Part shown: positions 1 to 5,976 of the stretch, piece after piece
Numbering within the stretch: the stretch's first letter is position 1
Layout of the letters: the number at the start of each line of letters is the position of its first letter
Source: Spirochaeta sp.
Lineage (GTDB): Bacteria; Spirochaetota; Spirochaetia; DSM-27196; Alkalispirochaetaceae
Reading direction: 5' to 3'
Length of the DNA: 14,620 nt
Assembly: GCA_027859055.1 (NCBI GenBank)
Contig: JAQIBO010000495.1
Span: forward strand, 1-14,620
Made by a program: the position numbers and the translations under genes
The notes under the pieces: model-generated
Databases searched by the model: none
What the model was told of the DNA's origin: nothing
The model's input: only the letters and a program-made list of their open reading frames with translations

Positions 1-1
1 T

Positions 2-250
2 ACCGGTACCGCGATCTTCAAACGGGCACGCGATCTCTTTGATGCGATCGACATAGAAAAAGAAAAAGATCAGGACGGCCGGATCTATTTTCTCAGCAGC
101 CTCAATAACATCCTCAGCAAGAGAAAGGTTGTTATTTTTGAGGTAGATAAGTTCATACCGATTCGTACAGAAGGTGATTATCGTGAATTCCTCTATTGGC
201 AGGACTACTTCAACACCCTTTCATTCCACCCGTACTCGATAGACCGGTAG
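2..250 (+). CDS. C-terminal fragment of a probable sugar nucleotidyltransferase
   Basis: The reading frame is open from base 2 and ends at TAG 248-250, giving the last 82 residues of a protein whose start lies outside the window. The tail contains GTAIFKRARDLFDAID, then a basic stretch, then VVIFEVDKFIPIRTEGDYREF. This pattern, a short helix followed by a beta strand and a 'T-x-x-D-Y/L' segment, is what I know from the C-terminal end of NTP_transferase enzymes that make NDP-sugars; there the equivalent of 'IRTEGDYREF' reads like 'digtpeDl'. The active-site part is missing, so substrate and exact family cannot be read. The next gene starts 3 bases after its stop, so the two are probably co-translated and the product may feed that glycosyltransferase. 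The alternative is an unrelated protein with a similar tail. Confidence 0.5.
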   Translation, partial: TGTAIFKRARDLFDAIDIEKEKDQDGRIYFLSSLNNILSKRKVVIFEVDKFIPIRTEGDYREFLYWQDYFNTLSFHPYSIDR

Positions 251-252
251 CG

Positions 253-996
253 ATGACAGAACGAGACGGATCGCAGCGGATACAGCTCTCAGTCGCAATC
301 CCGTGCTACAACGAAAAAGAATCTCTTCCGGAATTGATCCAGGCGTGTCGCGGTGCGATAGGAGAACGGCAGGACGTAGAGTTTGTCTTTGTTGACAACG
401 GTTCCGACGACGGGACTGCGGAGGCGCTACCGCGTCTGATCGGGACAGATCAGAGGATGCGGATCGTTACAGTCACCGGACGCCACGATTACGGTCACGG
501 GATTATGACCGGTGTCCGTGCGGGCGCGGGTACCGTCCGCGCGTGGACGCACGCGGATCTCCAGACCGATCCCGCCGACGTTATCGACGCGTACGATCTC
601 CACCGGGACGAGCTCCGGGGCGGGTCTTTGATCGTAAGAGGGAAACGCACCGGACGTCCGTTCTTTGATTGGGTGTTTACCGCGGGTATGTCGCTCGTGT
701 GTTCGGTCGTGTTGGGGTTGCAGTTGCGCGATATCAACGCCCAGCCAAAGATATTTCCAGTCTCTGTCCTTGACCGGCTTTCAGCCGCCCCCGATGGATT
801 CGCCCTGGACCTGTATCTGCTGACCGTTGCGCGCCGCAACGATATACCGATCATCGAGTACCCGGTTCGCTTTGACACGCGCCGGTATGGTGTATCCAAA
901 GGCGGGGGTACGCTACGCGGCAAATTTCGAATTACCAGCCGCACGCTGCAATACCTTTTTCAACTCAAGCGCGATATCAACGACGATATCCGTTGA
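253..996 (+). CDS. GT2 glycosyltransferase, polyprenyl-phosphate sugar synthase type (DPM1/ArnC-like)
   Basis: A 247-residue GT-A glycosyltransferase of family GT2. From ATG 253 it carries SVAIPCYNE (13-21), the nucleotide-binding FVDNGS (46-51), YGHGIMTGVRAG and the metal-binding AWTHADLQTDP (97-107), which matches the DADLQ box of dolichyl- or undecaprenyl-phosphate sugar synthases. It therefore most likely transfers a sugar from an NDP-sugar to a polyprenyl phosphate on the cytoplasmic face. It lacks the C-terminal membrane helices of ArnC, so membrane association would be peripheral. An upstream in-frame TTG at 196 would add 19 residues, but they overlap the preceding gene; ATG 253 lies 3 bases after that gene's TAG, so reinitiation is likely. 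It is a close paralogue of the minus-strand gene at 4302-5024, roughly half identical by eye. It converges on the SMR pair with only 3 bases between stops. Confidence 0.87.
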   Translation: MTERDGSQRIQLSVAIPCYNEKESLPELIQACRGAIGERQDVEFVFVDNGSDDGTAEALPRLIGTDQRMRIVTVTGRHDYGHGIMTGVRAGAGTVRAWTHADLQTDPADVIDAYDLHRDELRGGSLIVRGKRTGRPFFDWVFTAGMSLVCSVVLGLQLRDINAQPKIFPVSVLDRLSAAPDGFALDLYLLTVARRNDIPIIEYPVRFDTRRYGVSKGGGTLRGKFRITSRTLQYLFQLKRDINDDIR

Positions 997-999
997 CGC

Positions 1000-1347
1000 T
1001 CACATCCCCAGTCCGTATAACACCATCCCTATCACGGTGAGACCGATGCCGCGGATCTGTCGCCGGGTCAACTGCTCGCGAAAGAATAACCTTCCGGAGA
1101 GCGCGACCAATACATGTACAATCGCGATCAGTACATTGCCGATGCTCAACGGGAGTTGGGAAAAGAGATAAATATTGATGACGGTCACACCAAAAAAAAG
1201 CGTATACGCGGATACAACCGGTGTATTCACGTATTGGCGCCACCAGGTCGATTGACCAAATCGGTTCGCCCCAACCTTCAACAGAACCTGACTGAAAGCC
1301 CCAACCAGGGGTGCCAGTATAATAAGCGCGAACAGAGAAGGTGTCAT
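1000..1347 (-). CDS. SMR/EamA half-transporter, ArnF-like lipid-linked sugar flippase subunit
   Basis: A 115-residue, very hydrophobic protein with four predicted membrane helices (about residues 4-24, 43-63, 68-88 and 95-114). It starts at ATG 1347, which overlaps the upstream gene's stop as ATGA. A basic loop, FFREQLTRRQIRG, sits between helices 3 and 4, as in EamA and SMR halves. The segment LPLSIGNVLIAI resembles the third helix of ArnE/ArnF-type proteins. These small paired proteins are known to move undecaprenyl-phosphate-linked sugars across the inner membrane. Here the gene follows a second SMR-like gene, a GT-C-like protein and a GT2, which supports a flippase role over drug export. 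It is the last gene of the minus-strand operon and ends 3 bases from the convergent GT2, with no obvious terminator. Family assignment is good; the substrate is inference. Confidence 0.78.
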   Translation of the reverse strand: MTPSLFALIILAPLVGAFSQVLLKVGANRFGQSTWWRQYVNTPVVSAYTLFFGVTVINIYLFSQLPLSIGNVLIAIVHVLVALSGRLFFREQLTRRQIRGIGLTVIGMVLYGLGM

Positions 1348-1673
1348 ATGCGAGACTCCCGGTCGATTTCGATCGTTCCGACGAGGATGAATACCGTTCC
1401 GATCATTTGAAGAACTGAAATTCGTTCGTCAAAGACCAGCCATCCGAGAATCGGAAGCAGGACGAATACGAGACTCATCATCGGGTACGCTACCGACAAC
1501 GCCAGACGGCGGAGCGCCTGTTGCCACACGATCGCCTGGATTCCCAACGCTGTAAGTGACCCGAGGTACCAGAGACTGAGATACCGATCGATACCAGCCT
1601 CTGCAAAGGACGCCTGTTTTGCGAGTATCAGGCTGAGCGCCTGCGCACCAACGGCAATAAAGACGAATATCAT
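1344..1673 (-). CDS. SMR/EamA half-transporter, ArnE-like lipid-linked sugar flippase subunit
   Basis: A 109-residue membrane protein with four predicted helices (about residues 1-18, 31-51, 58-80 and 86-104). The segment ALSVAYPMMSLVFVLLPILG is the clearest family mark: ArnE-type and EamA halves carry a similar 'S-x-A-Y-P-x-x-S-L-x-F' helix. It is followed by FDERISVLQMIG, matching the E-P-(I/V)-S loop before the last helix. The start ATG 1673 overlaps the GT-C-like gene's stop as ATGA, and its own stop overlaps the next gene's start as ATGA. This fixes both boundaries and implies translational coupling, as expected for subunits made one to one. It probably forms a heterodimer with the downstream 115-residue protein to flip a polyprenyl-phosphate sugar. 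A single-gene drug transporter is less likely given the neighbours. Confidence 0.8.
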   Translation of the reverse strand: MIFVFIAVGAQALSLILAKQASFAEAGIDRYLSLWYLGSLTALGIQAIVWQQALRRLALSVAYPMMSLVFVLLPILGWLVFDERISVLQMIGTVFILVGTIEIDRESRI

Positions 1674-3718
1674 AAATCATCACCTCTGTGCCAGATCGAT
1701 ACCGGGCCGTCTATCCAAACCTGCTCCCACGTTTCGTCTTCCGGTGGAATAAATGTATCCCCCCGTTCGGTGACGATTACCCCGATCGTGGGATCGATCG
1801 CTTCCGTTGTATCGCGCGGCCGATTATACGCTTCCATCGCATCGTGTAACACGAGATATCGTTGATTAAACCAGGACCATTCCGTACCGAGACCCGCGTA
1901 ATAGATCAATACACGGTCTAACGGACCGGTTGGGCCAAACGGTTCGCCCCGCTCGTATCCGGCTGAGGAGGTCAACAGGAGCCCAAAGATACGTTGCGTC
2001 TCGGGCGCGTGTTCGAAATATTCATCGTACCACCTGAGCGAATTGGCAAGATGGGTGATGTATCGGGGGTCCATCGGGAGACCCTTGTACTTGAAGTTCT
2101 CCCGGTATAGCTGTCGATCGGATACCGCAGATCGGATAAACCCGGTGTCCGGTGAAAAACGGGTACCGGCGTATTCCGTTTCCAGTTCGTATACCGGGGA
2201 GAAAAATACGATCGAATCGTCTCGTTGCGACGACAGGTACGAATACGCCGCGATCATCTCGTTACTGACTGTTGGTGGTGAATCGAATGCAGCGATTCTC
2301 CCGCTGTCGATAGGGAGGTCGGCGACGAATTTCTGGATCGCTGCGTGCCCGTACGGCCGAAAATCAACGATAGTCCATCCGACCACCGCTATGACCATCG
2401 CAATACGAACAGGCCGAAACATTCGCGGGGTGATCGTCTTTGTCGCAACCACCAGCAGAAACGGCGACGCGGCGGTGAGAAACTGGTAGCTTCCGTATTC
2501 CGTGATTTCAGCGACAAGAAGTGTCCCCAGGACACCGCTCATAACAAACCAATCCGCCGGTTCCAGGAGTTTGTTCCGTATTCGGTACGCGATCACGATA
2601 AGAATCCCAACGAAAAACAGCGCATGAAAAATATCGCGATCGATTACCAGGCGGTATAGAAAACCCGGGCCAACGACCCAGTGATTATGGGAATGTGCAC
2701 CGGAATAGAAAAGTGCATAAGCCACGAGAAACGCAACGGTCATCGCCCCAATCAGCGGAAGCATCGCGTGATCTTTCTCTCGCCGTTCGACGAAAAACCA
2801 TCGTAAAATCATTCCCCCAAGAATCACCGGAAAAAACGTCGCTTTTGTAAAAAGGACGGCGAGCGACAGGATCAACGCTACAACGCGATTGCCGCTCCGC
2901 CTCACCTCAACGAAAAACGCGACCACGAAAACCATTCCGAGGGTGAACGACGGCGTCATCATTATCGATCGTCGAAACAACGTCTCGGTGCCGATCGTGT
3001 CTTCAACCAATACGAGAACCGGAACAAAGAATAGTAATGCCGAATATCTCGCGATGCCCTCGATCCGGAAGAGCACACCGAAAACGATCACCGCCAAAAA
3101 ACCTAGTATCGACGGTGCAACATAATAGATCGCGGTCAACGGAGGGATGCCGAGCGCCGCGACGGAACGTGTGAGCTGCGTAGAGAGGAAATGGAACCTG
3201 ATCGTTTTGCCGGGAAGAGACAGATCCGGCGGGGAAAGAACGCTTCTGGAAAAGGAGTTGCCGATCGATGCCTCATACGTGGGGTGTGTCGCGTCGAGGA
3301 GATAAACGCCCTCCGACGTATGGAATCCATAGATACTCACGACGAAAAGAACGACCCAGACCACAAGACTATTGGGATCTCTCAGGAAACTCAAAAGGAA
3401 CGGTTGATCCGCGGGTTCCCCGTCCGGCGGGTCGCGAAAGGCTTTGTATCCGATGAATGCGCCCGCACCAAGACACGCGGCCCCGATCAATACGGAGTTT
3501 CCAACGGTAAGCCACGCAGCTCCGACCCAGGCGATCGCCGCGGCCGTGAAAAAACGCAAAAGGGCTATTGCATCCAGTCGAAAACCACCGACCACCAACA
3601 CTCCGATACCGAATGCGACGATCGCCGTTGCCAAAATCCCGTGGGTCCAAATCGAAAACGCTATCCATACGGCGAGCAAACCGCCGTGAAGAACGTGCGT
3701 CCAGCGGATACGGTTCAC
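1670..3718 (-). CDS. Large polytopic membrane protein, probable GT-C-type glycosyltransferase with C-terminal soluble domain
   Basis: A 682-residue protein with about a dozen hydrophobic segments between residues 8 and 455, then about 225 mostly hydrophilic residues without clear helices. The segment after the helix near 118-132 contains LLDATHPTYEASIGNSFSRS (140-159) and RFHFLSTQL (174-182). GT-C enzymes such as ArnT and Pmt homologues carry a catalytic acidic residue in the first outer loop, so D142 or E149 with H145 and H176 are candidates; this is inference, because no named GT-C family is recognisable. The C-terminal part is rich in aromatic and acidic residues and could bind the acceptor outside the membrane. 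The GTG start at 3718 overlaps the GDPD-like gene's TGA (GTGA), and the end overlaps the ArnE-like gene (ATGA). The operon supports use of a lipid-linked sugar donor. A polysaccharide polymerase or ligase remains possible. Confidence 0.65.
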   Translation of the reverse strand: MNRIRWTHVLHGGLLAVWIAFSIWTHGILATAIVAFGIGVLVVGGFRLDAIALLRFFTAAAIAWVGAAWLTVGNSVLIGAACLGAGAFIGYKAFRDPPDGEPADQPFLLSFLRDPNSLVVWVVLFVVSIYGFHTSEGVYLLDATHPTYEASIGNSFSRSVLSPPDLSLPGKTIRFHFLSTQLTRSVAALGIPPLTAIYYVAPSILGFLAVIVFGVLFRIEGIARYSALLFFVPVLVLVEDTIGTETLFRRSIMMTPSFTLGMVFVVAFFVEVRRSGNRVVALILSLAVLFTKATFFPVILGGMILRWFFVERREKDHAMLPLIGAMTVAFLVAYALFYSGAHSHNHWVVGPGFLYRLVIDRDIFHALFFVGILIVIAYRIRNKLLEPADWFVMSGVLGTLLVAEITEYGSYQFLTAASPFLLVVATKTITPRMFRPVRIAMVIAVVGWTIVDFRPYGHAAIQKFVADLPIDSGRIAAFDSPPTVSNEMIAAYSYLSSQRDDSIVFFSPVYELETEYAGTRFSPDTGFIRSAVSDRQLYRENFKYKGLPMDPRYITHLANSLRWYDEYFEHAPETQRIFGLLLTSSAGYERGEPFGPTGPLDRVLIYYAGLGTEWSWFNQRYLVLHDAMEAYNRPRDTTEAIDPTIGVIVTERGDTFIPPEDETWEQVWIDGPVSIWHRGDDL

Positions 3719-4302
3719 GGGGATTCCCAGTCGGGTACGTACTCGAGGGCGGTCATGACCGCGTCGAGGCGAAACCCCGTCTCTTTGACCTGTGCGCGAT
3801 ACGTTTTGATATCATCGGGCCTGCCCCAGCGTTCCGGGCATACCAGACATGTCTGAAAACCGTTGAGCTTCACAGCGATATCTCTGTCGATCGGTAACCG
3901 CGTGTTGGTGTCGATCCAGACCCAATCCACCTTCCCTTCGTATCCAAGCACCGTTTCGATCGCTTCATCTTCGGAGTATCGCATCGCGATCGCGCGTTCG
4001 CCCGCGCGCGCGGCACGATAAATATAGGGAAATTCCACATCGAGCAGAAAATGGCGCGGTATGCCGCGCGACCGTACTTCCTGAAGCACCGATTCTTCGA
4101 TCCCCGCTTCCTTGATATTGAGTATCAGCAGTCCGTGATCGTACTCGTCGAGATAATCAGTCAGGTAGTCTCCCGTCTCAAACGGCTCGTGGTTGAGTAT
4201 CAGGCGGCTTCCCTCGGCGCGGATATCGATCTCGCACCCGTACTTTTCGGGAATCTGCCTGAGACCTGCAATCGTGTTCACACGATGGATGACAATTTCC
4301 AC
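3715..4302 (-). CDS. GDPD-like (glycerophosphodiester phosphodiesterase superfamily) protein
   Basis: A 195-residue protein, shorter than typical GDPDs (about 240-350). It preserves the start of the TIM barrel: HR at 6-7, EIDIR at 24-28 and LILNHEP at 35-41. In GDPD enzymes the HR pair, the E-x-D metal ligands and the following H are catalytic or metal-binding, so the site appears intact at H6, E24, D26 and H38. Later strands are visible as LLILNIK (58-64), HFLLDV (84-89) and VDWVWID (125-131), and the protein ends soon after. No signal peptide or membrane helix is seen, so it should act in the cytoplasm. The GTG start at 4302 shares one base with the upstream GT2's TAG (TAGTG), and the end overlaps the GT-C-like gene. 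The substrate is unknown; a phosphodiester-linked sugar or a polyprenyl-phosphate intermediate would fit the operon, but that is inference. Confidence 0.7.
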   Translation of the reverse strand: MEIVIHRVNTIAGLRQIPEKYGCEIDIRAEGSRLILNHEPFETGDYLTDYLDEYDHGLLILNIKEAGIEESVLQEVRSRGIPRHFLLDVEFPYIYRAARAGERAIAMRYSEDEAIETVLGYEGKVDWVWIDTNTRLPIDRDIAVKLNGFQTCLVCPERWGRPDDIKTYRAQVKETGFRLDAVMTALEYVPDWESP

Positions 4303-5024
4303 TACCGTACCCCCTCTCGTATTTCGCGGCGCAGTTTACGTAGAAACGCCAGGGTGCGCCGAATTATCCGTACTTTGCCTTTCAGCGATCCGCCACCCTT
4401 GGCCTCGCCAAACTGTCGGTCTGCAAATATCACCGGGTACTCGTAGATCGGGATTCCTTTTGTCCGGGCAACGTACAGAAAGTATGCGTCCAGGGAGAAA
4501 TCCTCCGGTGCGTCGGTAAAATCGTTGAGAAAGCTCCGATGAAAGATCTTGGGTTGCGCGTTGATATCGGACAGTTTCTGCCCCAGTATCGTGGAAGCGA
4601 CGAGAGACATTCCCGCGGTAAACACCGTATCAAAGATACCCCGTCCCTTGCGGCGTCCTTTGACAATGACGGTCCCGTTCTCGAGCGGTGTTCGGCACGA
4701 TCGATACGCGGCGACCACGTCACCCGGGTCCGTCTGCAGATCCGCGTGGGTCCACGCGATCACATCGCCGCGAGCGGCACGAACGCCGGTCATAATCCCG
4801 TGTCCGTATCCCTGATTGACACCCACCGAGACGAGTCGGCCAAACTGATTCTCGGGGCGGCTCAGGAGTCGGGCCAGTTGTTCTTCTGAGTCATCGGTTG
4901 ACCCGTTATCTACAAAGACCACTTCCATGGAAATATCAGAGGCGAGTGCGTTGCGGCATGCATCAAACAACGCATCGAGAGAACCGCCCTCGTTGTAACA
5001 CGGTATTACGATCGAAAGATCCAC
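4302..5024 (-). CDS. GT2 glycosyltransferase, polyprenyl-phosphate sugar synthase type (DPM1/ArnC-like)
   Basis: A 240-residue GT2 enzyme starting at GTG 5024, five bases after the methyltransferase stop. It has LSIVIPCYNEG (3-13), VFVDNGSTDDS (36-46), YGHGIMTGVRAARGDV (73-88) and the metal-binding AWTHADLQTDPGDV (90-103). It also shares FTAGMSL and DINAQPKIF with the paralogue at 253-996. No membrane helix is present. By family, it would load a sugar from a nucleotide donor onto undecaprenyl phosphate at the inner face of the membrane. The same operon encodes an ArnE/ArnF-like pair and a GT-C-like protein, so this is the likely first step of a three-component glycan modification route. The sugar cannot be read from the sequence. 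A direct glycan-chain transferase is the main alternative. Confidence 0.87.
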   Translation of the reverse strand: MDLSIVIPCYNEGGSLDALFDACRNALASDISMEVVFVDNGSTDDSEEQLARLLSRPENQFGRLVSVGVNQGYGHGIMTGVRAARGDVIAWTHADLQTDPGDVVAAYRSCRTPLENGTVIVKGRRKGRGIFDTVFTAGMSLVASTILGQKLSDINAQPKIFHRSFLNDFTDAPEDFSLDAYFLYVARTKGIPIYEYPVIFADRQFGEAKGGGSLKGKVRIIRRTLAFLRKLRREIREGVR

Positions 5025-5029
5025 CGACG

Positions 5030-5827
5030 TTATACCTTAGTCATAACGGTCCGAAACTGGAGTGCGAAGACTTTCGGAAAGAGCGATGCGAGCACCGTAT
5101 CCACGCCGTACTGCAGATACAACAGGAATCGCGGGAGGGGAACAAAAAACGTTTTGGCGACAACGCCCCCGGAGTTCAGAAAGACGGTGAACTCCCGGTA
5201 CTTCGGAGGAGTCACTTCAAAACCGGCGATGTTGCGCCGGAACGTGTCCATGTCATCAAATAACAAGTTCGGAATCGCACAGTTCGCGGACCAGAGATCG
5301 TCGGCATCGTTTGCAACGGTAGATTCGTCAAATACGTCCGCATCAAAGTCGTACCCCTCGTGACGCATCAGCCGCAGGAAAAACCGCATAAAGAACGAGG
5401 TATACACCTCCTGAATCAACAGACGGCCACCCGGCTTGAGAATCCGACGCATTTCACGGAAGAACTGCACCGGGTATGCAAGGTGGTGAATCATGTTTGA
5501 CGACACAACGAAATCAAATTGGCTATCGTCAAACGGGGTATGCATCGCATCAACGTTTATAATGTCGATCCAGGGATAGTCGGCAAAATCGGTCGTCTGG
5601 TACGCCTCACACTCAATAAATTCTTTGCTGAAACCTGCGCCCGCCCCAACTTCTATCCCTCGATCTCCCGGTTGGATGTATCGATTCATCCACCGGTACC
5701 GCTTTTCCAGTAGAAACCGCAGGTTGCCGGGCTTCATCTCGAAAAACTTTTCTCTCGCCAGCGAGACATCGCCCTCGTGCTTCATACGATTCTGGTCGTG
5801 CTGCGCCATGAACGGCTTGATTTTCAT
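5030..5827 (-). CDS. Class I SAM-dependent methyltransferase
   Basis: A 265-residue protein with a Rossmann methyltransferase core. Motif I is IEVGAGAGFS (58-67), a strand with an acidic residue (INVDAMHTPF, 90-99) follows, motif IV reads FDFVVSSNMIHHL (104-116), and the post-motif is LKPGGRLLI (130-138). This is the Methyltransf_11/UbiE-like layout; the sequence after about residue 150 is not recognisable and probably sets the substrate. The start ATG 5827 has AAGGAA on the minus strand (5833-5838) with a 5-base spacer, so the longest form is favoured over M7 or M15. It is the first gene of the minus-strand operon and diverges from pseB. The context suggests O- or N-methylation of a sugar or its lipid carrier. 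The acceptor is inference. Confidence 0.85.
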   Translation of the reverse strand: MKIKPFMAQHDQNRMKHEGDVSLAREKFFEMKPGNLRFLLEKRYRWMNRYIQPGDRGIEVGAGAGFSKEFIECEAYQTTDFADYPWIDIINVDAMHTPFDDSQFDFVVSSNMIHHLAYPVQFFREMRRILKPGGRLLIQEVYTSFFMRFFLRLMRHEGYDFDADVFDESTVANDADDLWSANCAIPNLLFDDMDTFRRNIAGFEVTPPKYREFTVFLNSGGVVAKTFFVPLPRFLLYLQYGVDTVLASLFPKVFALQFRTVMTKV

Positions 5828-5842
5828 ATGTATTCCTTTTGT

Positions 5843-5862
5843 ACGTTCCTAGCATAGAACGT
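5843..5862. promoter_or_regulatory. Inverted repeat over the candidate -10, possible operator
   Basis: ACGTTC (5843-5848) is followed after 8 bases by its reverse complement GAACGT (5857-5862). The same place also holds the perfect 10-base palindrome AGAACGTTCT (5856-5865). Both overlap or abut the candidate minus-strand -10 element (5851-5856), where a repressor dimer could block RNA polymerase. It is short enough to occur by chance, and no known operator is matched. Confidence 0.3.
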
Positions 5863-5880
5863 TCTTGTTTGGAATCGCAA
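5851..5880 (-). promoter_or_regulatory. Candidate sigma-70 promoter for the minus-strand methyltransferase operon
   Basis: Read on the minus strand, TTGCGA (5880-5875) and TATGCT (5856-5851) are separated by 18 bases. Each matches four of six consensus positions. The -10 lies about 24 bases upstream of ATG 5827, leaving a short leader with an AAGGAA ribosome site. This is pattern matching only, with no experimental support. Confidence 0.4.
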
Positions 5881-5964
5881 CCGCTGCGTTGTGACTCTGC
5901 AACCGAGCCGTGACGTCCGGGGCGTGATGTGCTACCCTCACAGTAATTAATCTCAACAGTAAAT

Positions 5965-5970
5965 GGGAGA
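5965..5970 (+). promoter_or_regulatory. Ribosome binding site supporting the GTG start of pseB
   Basis: GGGAGA lies 6 bases before GTG 5977. This spacing supports GTG as the start codon and TTG 5980 as the second codon (Leu), so the protein begins MLDGKS, as PseB proteins usually do. Confidence 0.55.
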
Positions 5971-5976
5971 CAGACC

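Larger units (their letters stand above)
5828..5976. other. Divergent intergenic control region between the two operons
   Basis: These 149 bases separate the divergent methyltransferase and pseB genes and form the only sizeable non-coding stretch in the window. The left part holds a fair minus-strand promoter and overlapping palindromes. The middle has the 7-mer GCAACCG twice, at 5877-5883 and 5899-5905, exactly 22 bases apart (about two helical turns). The right part is AT-rich with ACAGTAA at 5940-5946 and 5956-5962, just before the pseB ribosome site. For pseB, a poor match GTGACG (5910-5915) and TACCCT (5933-5938) with 17-base spacing is the best sigma-70-like pair I found, too weak to call. 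No terminator, riboswitch or small gene is evident. Confidence 0.6.

Noticed and set aside
196..252. Extended N-terminus of the first GT2 from TTG 196
   Set aside because: The 19 added residues overlap the upstream gene and do not match GT2 N-termini; ATG 253 follows the upstream stop directly.
996..1000. A terminator between the convergent first GT2 and the SMR pair
   Set aside because: Only 3 bases separate the stops, and no GC-rich hairpin followed by a T-run is seen on either strand nearby.
3191..3856. A 221-residue plus-strand open frame opposite the GT-C-like gene
   Set aside because: The translation is rich in Arg, Asp and Lys without any domain pattern, and the opposite strand codes a convincing membrane protein with coupled neighbours. 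It is a shadow frame.
5856..5865. AGAACGTTCT as a LexA (SOS) box
   Set aside because: The Gram-positive type box needs GAAC-N4-GTTC; here the half sites abut with no spacer, and no SOS gene is adjacent.
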